NCBI GenBank assembly: GCA_964022365.1
Contig: CAXHZN010000014.1
Location: 1-19,302 of the forward strand
Direction of reading: 5' to 3'
Source of the DNA: CAJXJP01 sp964022365
Lineage (GTDB): Bacteria > Patescibacteriota > Gracilibacteria > BD1-5 > UBA6164
Length of the DNA: 19,302 nucleotides
Shown here: positions 8,948 through 15,765 of the stretch, piece by piece
Numbering within the stretch: the stretch's first letter is position 1
Layout of the letters: the number at the start of each line of letters is the position of its first letter
Translations under genes and position numbers: made by a program
Notes under the pieces: generated by a model
Database searches by the model: none
What the model saw: the letters and a program-made list of their open reading frames with translations, nothing else
Told to the model about the DNA's origin: nothing

Positions 8948-10009
8948 TTCAAAAAAGAATTCATCTACTGAACTTTACTCATTAATATTCTCGCAGTATA
9001 TTCTCAAGAACTATCAGGAGGAAATGAAAATAATGAAGAGCTCTGATTTTGTGCGAGAGTTGTTGAACCAAACAAAGCAGATTTTGTAAAATATAATCAT
9101 CAATCAGTCGTTGATAGATATAATACTCTGAATCAAAATGTTACCAAAACAACAAAACTGTATTTCTACCACAAAAATCATTTAGGAAGTGTAATAGCAA
9201 TTTCTGACGAAAATGGAAATATAGTTGAAAACTATAAATATGATGTTTATGGAAATATTCTAGATTACACAGAATCATCTATCTGAAATGATATTTATTA
9301 CACAGCAAGAGAATTTGATAAAGAGATAGAATTATATTATAATAGAGCAAGATACTATTCTGCAAAACTCGGTAGATTTATAGCACGTGACCCGATTGAT
9401 ATCGTTGATGATATAAATCTCTATGCCTATGTTGGGAATAATCCGATGATGTATGTTGATTTGATGGGGACGGAGAAGAAATGGATTAAGGAAAATGAAG
9501 GAAATGCCTGGTATTTTGATAATGCAGATGGATATTGATGATGAAATTCTTGATTTGAATTATGACATGCTGCCTTATATTTTATTTATAATTGAAATGA
9601 ATATTTAGTAAGTTATTATCCAACTAACGCAACCGATACATCATGATCTGGAGAAGGAGATATGTTTTTTTGAAAAGTAGATGCTGTAACTTGAAACTGA
9701 GATTATAATGGAGAACTTGCTAATTTTTGAAAACATGCTCGTTGAAAAGAAAAATATGGAGATTATAATTCTATTAATATTAAGTCTGATAAGTATAATT
9801 CGACAGAACTATACAACTGGTATGAAAAAGAATATTTAGAATTACCAAAATATAATACATTTAGTAATAATTGTAGTGATGAAGTAAGAAAGTGATTAGT
9901 AGCTTCATGATATTTAGAAGAAAAAACTATTTTAAATCAAATGAGTACGTTTGGATTAGTAAACATAGATACACCGCTTTCATTAAGAAATGAAATTTTA
10001 AATAAATAA
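8942..10009 (+). CDS. Orphan Rhs/YD-repeat C-terminal tip with predicted permuted papain-like effector domain, 5' incomplete
   Basis: The frame is open from just after TAA 8927-8929 to TAA 10007-10009 (about 355 residues counted from 8942) but has no ATG, GTG or TTG in its first part; the first in-frame ATG lies deep in the Rhs core. It therefore looks like a detached 3' end of a larger rhs gene. Residues ~75-178 are the conserved Rhs core end: H-L-G-S-V, Y-D-V-Y-G-N, Y-Y-N-R-A-R-Y-Y-S, L-G-R-F-I-A-R-D-P-I and N-L-Y-A-Y-V-G-N-N-P, ending in the D-x-x-G boundary (D-L-M-G). After it comes a variable tip of ~175 residues with G-H-A-A-L (His209) and N-N-C-S-D-E-V (Cys311). This His-before-Cys order is typical of circularly permuted papain-fold (YiiX/LRAT/NlpC-like) domains, some of which act as toxins. 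Many TGA are sense, three of them consecutive at 9536-9544. The toxin role is inferred. Confidence 0.75.
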
Positions 10010-10018
10010 ATTATAATT

Positions 10019-10378
10019 ATGATTAAAAAAGCAATAATAATATTTTTAGTATGATTATTTGTGTTAATCGTATTTTCTTGATATAAATTATATCTTCATG
10101 AGACTACGAAAGCTAGAGATGTTTATTTTATTTCAAAAATAAACGAATTATCTGATAATATTCATAATGGGAATGAATATAAGATTTCCACTATAGATCA
10201 AAAATGCATATATTTAAATTTATTAGATAAAGAAAAATTTATTATTTGAACAAGATTAACTCATAAATTATTTATTAAAGAATACTGAGAATATTATATT
10301 CTTAATGAATGAATTAATAAAAATATTGAAAAGAATAATTTAGAGAATTATTTAAAAACTAATTGTAAAAATTTATAA
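10019..10378 (+). CDS. Small unrecognised protein with N-terminal membrane anchor (119 aa); candidate immunity partner
   Basis: I do not recognise this protein. The ATG at 10019 lies nine bases after the stop of the Rhs tip, the usual place for an immunity gene. Residues 1-25 (MIKKAIIIFLVGLFVLIVFSGY) form a membrane segment or signal peptide; the remaining ~95 residues are hydrophilic, K-, N- and E-rich, with two cysteines (Q-K-C-I-Y and N-C-K-N at the end). In-frame TGA codons occur at least five times, including inside the membrane segment. A membrane-anchored protein with an outside domain would fit an immunity function against a toxin that acts in the periplasm or cell wall, which a papain-like tip could do. 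This rests on position only. Confidence 0.72.
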
Positions 10379-10387
10379 TACCTTTAT

Positions 10388-10420
10388 CAAAAATCTCAAG
10401 AATTCCTGGACTTTTTCTTT
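10388..10420 (+). other. Degenerate terminator-like sequence resembling the one at 11678
   Basis: AAAATCTCAAGAATTCCTGG followed by a T-rich run matches the start of the terminator at 11674-11710 (AAAAATCCCAAGAAATTCTTGGG) with several changes that weaken the stem. The surrounding gap 10379-10548 contains no gene I can support. Confidence 0.4.
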
Positions 10421-10548
10421 TCACTTTTAAAAAAGGAAATAATATTTCTGATATTACAGGTGCTTTATGCAAGACAAGAAAAATATACTAGATATAGAAT
10501 ATAGTACAAAATATTCTAATCAAAATTTAGTTCATAATGATTATTTAA

Positions 10549-11043
10549 ATGAAAGGTGTTAAAAAGAAAATTATTATTATTTGTATTTTTTTAATACCAA
10601 TAATAATACTCTGATTTTTAATTTCTCCTATAATAAAATTTTTATTAAATGAGAGATTGAATGTAGAATATAATCCATATAAAGAAAATACTGTTATATT
10701 TAATGAAATAATACAAAAAGTAAACAGCACAAAACCAATTAATAATGTATGAATACAAAATAGATATTATTTTTCTTTAAACACAAATTCTAAATATGAA
10801 TATTCATCTGAAGATAAGAGAATTATACTTGATTATATGAAGGCCTATGGAATTAAAACTATTTTTCATTGGGAAGATGGAACTATTGATATTAGGATGA
10901 ATAAATTTATATTATGAAATATAGATTATATGTATGTATTTATTCCTGATAATTTTTCTGATAAAAATAAGTATAATAGGAAAAAAATAATTGAGAAATT
11001 GGATAAAAATTGGATTATATATAGTCCTTATAAATTTGAATAA
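10549..11043 (+). CDS. Unrecognised protein with N-terminal membrane segment (164 aa)
   Basis: I do not recognise this protein. The ATG at 10549 (MKGVKKK) leads into a hydrophobic stretch of about 24 residues with P-I-I-I-L-G-F-L-I-S-P, and the rest is a hydrophilic domain outside or inside the membrane. The frame ends in TAA at 11041-11043. TGA is sense at three or more places (for example L-G-F, N-V-G-I-Q, I-L-G-N-I). The C-terminal half has D-Y-M-K-A-Y-G-I-K-T-I-F-H-W-E-D-G-T-I-D-I-R, a mixed alpha/beta pattern. It is followed at 16 bp by a multi-pass membrane protein gene, so the two are probably co-transcribed. Its build, a short protein with one N-terminal membrane segment, resembles those at 7678 and 10019, but I see no obvious sequence similarity among them. 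Confidence 0.72.
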
Positions 11044-11059
11044 TAAAAGAAGACAGAGA

Positions 11060-11668
11060 ATGAAAAATTTATTAATACTAGTCGTTATATTTATTATAAT
11101 ATTAATTTCATTATCATGAGTATATTTTTTTATAAAATTACTATGAAGTTTAACACATATATTATGATGTATTATTTTTATTACATTTACCTGATTCATA
11201 ATATGATTTTTTATAAACGAGATACCTAGTTATTCATTTTGAATTTGAGGATTTTTTATAGGAATGATATTTTGATCAATTTTATATTTAAAAATTTTCA
11301 AAAATGATATATTCTATAATATTAAGAAACATTTAAATTTTATTATTTCCACGCAGTTATTATTTATATTTTTAATAAATTTACTTTTAATATTACCATT
11401 TGGTACTAATTTTAAATCTCAAAAACATGAAATGATTTTAGAAGAGTGTTTTGAAAAAGTATGTTATAATGTTTATTATATGAAAGATGGATTTTTCTTT
11501 TGAGATGATTATATCCAAGTTTATCAATATTATAATAATGCACCTTTTATAATATTTAAAAAAAACATACTAAATAAGAATATTGAAAAAATTAAAATTA
11601 ATAAAGAAAAAAAAGACTATATAATGGAATATATATTAAATTTTAATAAGTATTCAATAAAATTATAG
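11060..11668 (+). CDS. Unrecognised multi-pass membrane protein (202 aa)
   Basis: I do not recognise this protein. The ATG at 11060 follows the previous gene by 16 bp, with a weak GAAGA 9-14 bases upstream. The first ~125 residues hold about four hydrophobic segments: residues 4-24, 30-50, 58-75 and 100-118. The last ~75 residues are hydrophilic with E-E-C-F-E-K-V-C-Y-N-V-Y-Y-M-K-D-G and may be exposed. TGA is unusually dense in the membrane part, at about ten codons including F-G-I-G-G-F-F-I-G-M-I-F-G, so the gene is invisible under the standard code. The frame closes with TAG at 11666-11668, and a terminator hairpin follows within ten bases. The function is unknown; it could belong with the 164-aa neighbour as a two-gene membrane module. 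Confidence 0.75.
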
Positions 11669-11677
11669 ATTATAAAA

Positions 11678-11710
11678 AATCCCAAGAAATTCTTGGGATT
11701 GGTATTTTTT
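11678..11710 (+). terminator. Rho-independent terminator with near-perfect palindrome
   Basis: AATCCCAAGAA (11678-11688) and TTCTTGGGATT (11690-11700) are perfect inverted repeats around a single base; in RNA the loop would open to about five bases. The following T-run is interrupted (GGTATTTTTT), so termination may be less efficient. It ends the two-gene unit 10549-11668. Confidence 0.75.
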
Positions 11711-11717
11711 CACTAAT

Positions 11718-11746
11718 TTGCTTTATTTCTATAAAAGAGATATGAT
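11718..11746 (+). promoter_or_regulatory. Promoter for the 134-aa hypothetical gene
   Basis: TTGCTT (11718-11723), 17-bp spacer, TATGAT (11741-11746), placed directly behind a terminator and about 30 bp before the ATG at 11776. The spacing is optimal and the context is right. Confidence 0.55.
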
Positions 11747-11775
11747 AGATATAGATTTATTTTTAATAATGTAGC

Positions 11776-12180
11776 ATGCCTTTGGAAGTAGATAATCATA
11801 ATAATTTTGATAAAAATTTAGAAGAAATCTCTGAACAAAATGAAATTGAAAATATAGAACATCAAGTAAAATTTTTTTTGCGAGAAATATTAGAAGATAG
11901 AGATTTTCATCCATTGCAAGCCATGGCACAATATGAATTACAATGTGAAATAATTGATAAAATAAAAAATAATGATTATTTTGCATCATTATTACTAAAA
12001 AGTATTAATGAAGATTCTATTATGAATACTCCAAAATATATTCTCGAAACCCTTAGGGATAAAAGTATTGAAAATCTAAAATATTTTGAAAATATTTTAA
12101 TTGCGTCTTCTGCTTACGATTGTATTTGGAAAAATTTTATTAAAAATTGATATTATCATTATTGAATTGATTTTGATTAA
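11776..12180 (+). CDS. Acidic hypothetical protein (134 aa)
   Basis: I do not recognise this protein. The frame runs from ATG 11776 to TAA 12178-12180; the two TGA codons (K-N-G-Y-Y and H-Y-G-I-D) lie in the last ten residues and extend the product by a short aromatic tail. It has no signal peptide or membrane segment and is acidic, with D-, E- and N-rich helices (E-E-I-S-E-Q-N-E-I-E-N-I-E-H-Q) and a middle part R-D-F-H-P-L-Q-A-M-A-Q-Y-E. It is probably a small helical cytoplasmic protein. It has its own promoter and is followed at 49 bp by the OmdA-like gene in the same direction. A regulatory or immunity role cannot be excluded. Confidence 0.75.
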
Positions 12181-12229
12181 AAATAATATAAAAATTTAGA
12201 TAAATAAATATTTATTAAAAATAATAATT

Positions 12230-12499
12230 ATGAACCAAATAAATGACTTCCTTCATGAAATGCCTGAAGATATACAAAATATATTAGATAAAAATCCTGA
12301 TATTTTAGAGTTGTGGGAAAATATTAGTGATTTAGCTAAAAATGAATGGATTTGTTGGATTACAATACCTAAAAAATTAGAAACGAGAGAAAAACGTTTA
12401 GCAAGATTTTGAGAAGATTTATTAGCTGGGAAAAAACGTCCATGTTGCTGGCCGGGTTGTCCGCATAGAAATCCTAAATCGCAAAAATTTTTCAAATAA
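12230..12499 (+). CDS. Small YdeI/OmdA-like protein with Cys-rich tail (89 aa)
   Basis: Residues ~42-72 (E-W-I-C-W-I-T, P-K-K-L-E-T-R-E-K-R-L, then L-L-A-G-K-K-R-P) match the pattern I know from the C-terminal helical motif of the YdeI/OmpD-associated (OmdA) family, where W-x-x-W-I followed by KxxETRxxRI and a GKR ending is typical. That family has been linked to bacteriocin protection, but its biochemistry is unclear. The family proteins are normally about twice as long, so this is a short version lacking the N-terminal domain. An unusual tail P-C-C-W-P-G-C-P-H carries three cysteines and a histidine, a possible metal site. One TGA (F-G-E-D) is sense. The ATG at 12230 has no evident Shine-Dalgarno sequence. 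A strong terminator follows at once. Confidence 0.75.
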
Positions 12500-12529
12500 A
12501 AAAACCAAGATTGAACATCTTGGTTTTTT
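12499..12529. terminator. Bidirectional Rho-independent terminator
   Basis: AAAAAACCAAGAT (12499-12511), loop TGAAC, ATCTTGGTTTTTT (12517-12529). It is flanked by A-runs and T-runs and lies two bases before the end of the convergent minus-strand peptidase gene, so it can serve both sides. Confidence 0.92.
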
Positions 12530-12530
12530 A

Positions 12531-13358
12531 TTATTTCATCACTAAAATTCTTTTTTCTCAGTGAGTAATATCTCATTGTCCATTTGGGACTAAATCATGA
12601 AGCGCATCCATGATAACTGATTGTTCATAGGCAAAATGTTCACCACGAGAGGTTCAGACATCATTTGTATAAAACACATCTTGAGCATCGTCATATCACG
12701 TTATAACCAGTACATGATATCTTGGTCCACCGTTAGTAAAAAAACTATTTCATAATTTTTTTCCAGCAAATGGTGCTATGATTGGATGACCTTGAGAAAG
12801 GTGAGATTTGATATCTTCGAGACTAGGATTATTTATTAATTCATAATCAGTATAGTCATAATATGCTTCTAAAAATTGTGCTGTTTCAGCCATAGAAGTA
12901 TCAATAAATTTTCCTAAAATTTCTTTTTGTAGTTCAACTATTGCTAATACTTCCGATTTAAAAGTTTCTTTTGTGAGCTCTTTATCCTGCAGAAATGCAT
13001 AAGCTAAAACGACACTCGATTCTTCACAAGCTTCTTTCCAAGGCAGAGCCCAGTTTCAATCAGGTGCTTGAGAATAAAAAGGAACTTTTAGGTTTATAGA
13101 TTTTGGAATTTCTTGAGAAATATTTTTTGAATTTTCCTCTTCTGCTTGCTGTTTTGTAATTGTTTTTTCGGCTTTTGGCATTGCTTCGATTTTTTCTTCA
13201 TTTACAATGATTTCAGGAATTTCTTGATTTTCTGTATCTATAAATTCTTTTTCTTCATTTTGAGCAATTGGATCATAAATAGCTCAGATTTGTAATAAAG
13301 AAATGAATATAACTAAGGTTACTCAACTTATTGCAAGTACGGTATTTCTAGGTTTCAT
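12531..13358 (-). CDS. Membrane-anchored C39-like cysteine peptidase (275 aa)
   Basis: The N-terminus MKPRNTVLAISGVTLVIFIS is an uncleaved membrane anchor or signal peptide. Residues ~30-90 are a charged linker rich in E, K, I and P. The catalytic part resembles the Peptidase_C39_2 family: V-P-F-Y-S-Q-A-P, then W-K-E-A-C-E-E-S-S with Cys111 as the presumed nucleophile, then P-R-Y-H-V-L-V-I-T-G-Y-D with His214 and N-D near 231-232 as the third residue. Such domains cleave peptides or bacteriocin leaders, or act on the cell wall. With no ABC transporter attached, this is a stand-alone extracytoplasmic enzyme of unknown substrate. TGA Gly codons occur in the anchor, in P-D-G-N-W and near the C-terminus. 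It has a promoter of its own (13394-13421) and shares a terminator with the convergent gene. Confidence 0.88.
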
Positions 13359-13393
13359 AATAGTAAAATTATTGAATAAAAAGATTTATAAAT

Positions 13394-13421
13394 AGTATAT
13401 TTTGAAATAAGTATCTGTAAA
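13394..13421 (-). promoter_or_regulatory. Promoter of the C39-like peptidase gene
   Basis: On the minus strand TTTACA (13416-13421), 16-bp spacer, TATACT (13394-13399), about 36 bp before the ATG. Just upstream lies an inverted repeat, AATATTA and TAATATT (13428-13434 and 13441-13447), which could be an operator or a weak terminator of the TspO gene. Confidence 0.5.
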
Positions 13422-13483
13422 TCATGAAATATTATCAATGTAATATTACTCCTAAAATGTATGATAAATGTATGGAAAAAATT

Positions 13484-13951
13484 TTAATTGAGTAAAAATA
13501 TTGCTGCATTGAGTGCTGAAGCAAAACTCACCCAAAGTAAATAGGGAATTAAAATTATTCCTGAAACTTTATTTATTTTGTAAAAATATTTTATATTCGT
13601 AGCAATCAAAATCCAAAGAATAAAAATATTTATTAGACCCAAAAGCGGACTTTCAAAATAAAAAAAACTAAATGACCATGTGAAATTAAAAAATAATTGT
13701 GAAAAATAAATTATTTTTGTTTGAAATGAATTTTCTCAAAAATTATTTTTCCAAGCAAGATAAAAAGCAATTCAAATTAAAATATATAAAATACTCCATA
13801 CTGGTCAAAATAACCAATTTGGTGGATTGAAAAATGGCTTATCTAAGGTTGTATACCATCCATTTATTGCATCATTTGTAGCAAAACCAGAAATCGCTCA
13901 AATAATAATAGGAAGTAAAACCGACAAAATAAATTTGATTATATTATTCAT
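13484..13951 (-). CDS. tspO: TspO/MBR family membrane protein (155 aa)
   Basis: Five-helix membrane protein of the tryptophan-rich sensory protein / translocator protein family, which binds porphyrins and related ligands and modulates oxidative or envelope stress responses. The signatures are visible: W-Y-x-x-L-x-K-P-x-F-N-P-P-N-W-L-F-G-P-V-W (residues ~28-48), the F-N-F-T-W-S-F-x-F-F segment (~93-102) replacing N-x-x-W-S-x-x-F-F, and the C-terminal L-L-W-V-S-F-A-S-A-L-N-A-A-I. The length of 155 aa is normal. Several TGA codons are sense, including the Gly in L-F-G-P-V-W, which is a conserved glycine in the family and thus further evidence for code 25. It is read from ATG 13949-13951 on the minus strand, with a divergent plus-strand gene 167 bp away. 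The presence of TspO in a host-dependent CPR bacterium is a point of interest. Confidence 0.93.
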
Positions 13952-13991
13952 AAAAATATTTTGAAAAAATAAAAATAAGTATTACATCTGA

Positions 13992-14049
13992 TTGTAAAAT
14001 ATTTGTAAATATTCTAAAATATTGTAACTCAGAAGTATTTTGGTATTAT
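13992..14049 (+). promoter_or_regulatory. Promoter of the UPF0114 gene with a phased TTGTAA array
   Basis: TTGTAA occurs at 13992, 14003 and 14022, with TTCTAA at 14012, that is, every 9-11 bp, on one face of the helix. The last copy (14022-14027) doubles as a -35 box 16 bp before TATTAT (14044-14049). Such phased hexamers are how OmpR/PhoB-type regulators bind. On the minus strand TTTACA (14003-14008 region) with TGTAAT 17 bp on could serve the divergent tspO gene, so the array may control both. Confidence 0.45.
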
Positions 14050-14117
14050 ATAAATGTAATATTAAGTTTTCCTTAAGGAAAATATTTATTATTGAAAATA
14101 ATATTAAAAAAATAAAA

Positions 14118-14603
14118 ATGAAAAAAACTTATAGAATCTTAGAAAAATCACTTTTATTGAGTCGTTATGGTATAGCTATTGCGGTTCTATCAACTATGCT
14201 TTCAGCTGTATTCTTATTTGTATGGACGTTAGTAAATTTCACATTATTTTTCTGGGAAGGAAAATATTTAGAAGAAAAAGAAATTATTACGAATGTTGTT
14301 TCGAGTATAGATCTATTTTTCTTGTGAATTATTTCTCTGATGGTTTCGTTTAGTTTATATGAAATGTATCTAAAAAAAGATAAAGAAACATTTAAAAACT
14401 GTCCAAATGGATTAATTATTTATTCACTCGATGAATTAAAAAGAAAAGTAGTAAACGTAGTTTTGATGATATTAATTATTACATTTTTTAAATTTGCTAT
14501 TAATTATGAATATAAAACTATATTTGATCTATTAGGATTAAGTGTTTCAATATTTTTTGTTGCTTTAACCGTCGCAATAGGTCGTATAAAAATAGGAAAA
14601 TAA
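14118..14603 (+). CDS. UPF0114 (YqhA-like) membrane protein (161 aa)
   Basis: Three or four membrane segments (residues ~17-42, 65-85, 112-132 and 138-155). The pattern fits the UPF0114 family: Y-R-I-L-E-K-S-L-L-L-S-R-Y at the start, a hydrophobic part with S-L-M-V-S-F-S-L-Y-E-M-Y, and the family's S-L-D-E-L-K-R-K-V-V-N-V-V-L-M-I-L segment before the penultimate helix. The function of the family is unknown; some members have been linked to ion fluxes. I chose ATG 14118, because the longer reading from a GTG at 14040 would begin inside the promoter. One TGA (14325-14327) is read as Gly in F-L-G-I-I. The next gene begins 87 bp downstream with its own promoter-like elements. Confidence 0.78.
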
Positions 14604-14607
14604 GAAA

Positions 14608-14641
14608 TTCTTAATGAGTTCTTAATTAGAAATGTTATACT
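14608..14641 (+). promoter_or_regulatory. Activator-type promoter: 11-bp direct repeats plus -10 box
   Basis: TTCTTAATGAG (14608-14618) is followed at once by TTCTTAATTAG (14619-14629): an 11-bp direct repeat with the same eight-base core. TATACT (14636-14641) lies six bases later, and there is no good -35 hexamer because the repeats occupy its place. This is the layout of promoters activated by OmpR/PhoB-family response regulators. A gene for such a regulator lies 1.2 kb downstream. Confidence 0.6.
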
Positions 14642-14648
14642 CATGAGA

Positions 14649-14663
14649 GTAATTTCAAATTAC
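14649..14663. promoter_or_regulatory. 15-bp palindrome near the transcription start
   Basis: GTAATTT-C-AAATTAC is a perfect inverted repeat placed about 8 bases after the -10 box, i.e. at or just after the expected start of transcription, and 27 bases before the ATG at 14691. It could be a repressor operator or a short 5' leader hairpin. Confidence 0.5.
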
Positions 14664-14690
14664 GTAATTTAAAAAACTAAATATTGTATT

Positions 14691-15647
14691 ATGAAAACAA
14701 ATAAAATTATAGCTGGAATGACGCTTACAGGTGCTTTATTAACATTAAGTTCAACAGGAGTATTTGCAGATGAATCAGAAAACAAAATGTCTGACAAAAG
14801 ACAAATGATGGAAAAAAATTCAATGATGAAATATTCTCAAACAAAAGATATGAAAAGAGATCCATCTGAAGGTCAAAAAATTTGGGGAAATTTAAATGAT
14901 AGAAATCTTGAAGAAGTAAATGAAGACGTAAAAGAAGAAATTTCTGAATTAGTTGAAGAATTTCAAGAAAATACACAAGAATTAATGGATGAATATAAAG
15001 AAGATTTTGATGAACTAAAACAAGATTATAAAGAAGATTTTGATGAACTAAAGCAAAAGCTTAATGATGAAGAAAATCAAGATGTTCAAGATGAAATTAG
15101 AAAAGAAATGACAGTGCTAAAAGATGAATTTGAAACAGCTTTAGATTTAGTAAAAGCTGAATTAGAAAATAAAAAATCTGTAATATTTACTCAATATAAA
15201 TCTGATATTTCTGAAATATTATGAGAAGATTCAACATATATTGAAAATTTAGAAAAAGCGGAAGAAAAAAAGGAAAAAATGAAGGAAGCTTTAGAAGAAA
15301 AGAAAGCCCAAATGGAAGCTAAAAGAGAAGAAATGAAAGAAAAAATGCAAGAAGCAAAAGAAAAAAGAGAAGAATTTAGAGAAAATGCAAAACAAAGAAT
15401 TTCAAGCTATAAAAATGCATATGCAAATAAAATAGAAGATAAACTTGCAAAACTTTCTACACAAAAATTACAAAAATTTAATATACAATTAGAGGAATTA
15501 TTCACAAAAGTTGAGTCGAGTGAAACTATGAGTGATGATAATAAAGAAATGATGTTATCAAGAATCACAGCACTTCAAGACTTAATAATTGATGTTATAA
15601 ATCAATCAGAATTAGATTTAAATGAACTTTTAGAAATGCAATTATAA
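14691..15647 (+). CDS. Secreted Glu/Lys-rich coiled-coil protein (318 aa)
   Basis: The signal peptide MKTNKIIAGMTLTGALLTLSSTGVFA is followed by a Met-rich, charged stretch (K-R-Q-M-M-E-K-N-S-M-M-K). From about residue 75 to 255 the protein is nearly all E, K, D, L, Q and A in heptad-like order, a long coiled coil; the last 60 residues are helical and less charged. A perfect 11-residue tandem repeat core (Y-K-E-D-F-D-E-L-K-Q-D/K) lies at residues 102-123. Only one TGA (15222-15224, I-L-G-E-D) is used, so most of the gene reads normally in both codes. I do not recognise a family; the build recalls small periplasmic stress or adaptor helices such as Spy/CpxP, but it lacks their LTxxQ motif. It lies behind an activator-type promoter and before a two-component system, so it may be a target or accessory of that system (inference). 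Confidence 0.85.
14994..15059 (+). repeat. 33-bp tandem duplication inside the coiled-coil gene
   Basis: Two consecutive 33-base units (14994-15026 and 15027-15059), each encoding Y-K-E-D-F-D-E-L-K-Q plus D or K, differ only at the end and in one Lys-Gln wobble position (AAACAA versus AAGCAA). The near-identity at the DNA level indicates a recent in-frame duplication by slippage. Confidence 0.9.
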
Positions 15648-15672
15648 AAAAAGAGCCTTTGGCTCTTTTTTT
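15646..15672 (+). terminator. Rho-independent terminator of the coiled-coil gene
   Basis: AAAAAAAGAGCC (15646-15657), loop TTT, GGCTCTTTTTTT (15661-15672), beginning at the stop codon. It separates the coiled-coil gene from the two-component operon. Confidence 0.93.
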
Positions 15673-15765
15673 TATTGAATTAAATTTACGTTTATCTTAC
15701 TTGTGCGAAGTAATATAAATAAAACAAAAACAAAATAATTATTTGCAAATACTTTAAAAATCAAT

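Noticed and set aside
10421..10548. Possible decayed Rhs core sequence in the gap after the 119-aa gene
   Set aside because: Short phrases such as LYARQEKYTRY resemble the core only loosely and stops interrupt the frame at once; too weak to call.
14040..14117. Longer N-terminus for the UPF0114 protein from a GTG at 14040
   Set aside because: The extension covers the likely -10 box and adds a basic stretch unlike the family; ATG 14118 is the natural start.
14725..14976. Minus-strand open frames opposite the coiled-coil, disordered and SH3-CAP genes
   Set aside because: They are Phe/Leu-rich mirror images of Lys/Glu-rich coding sequence with no start signals; typical shadow frames.
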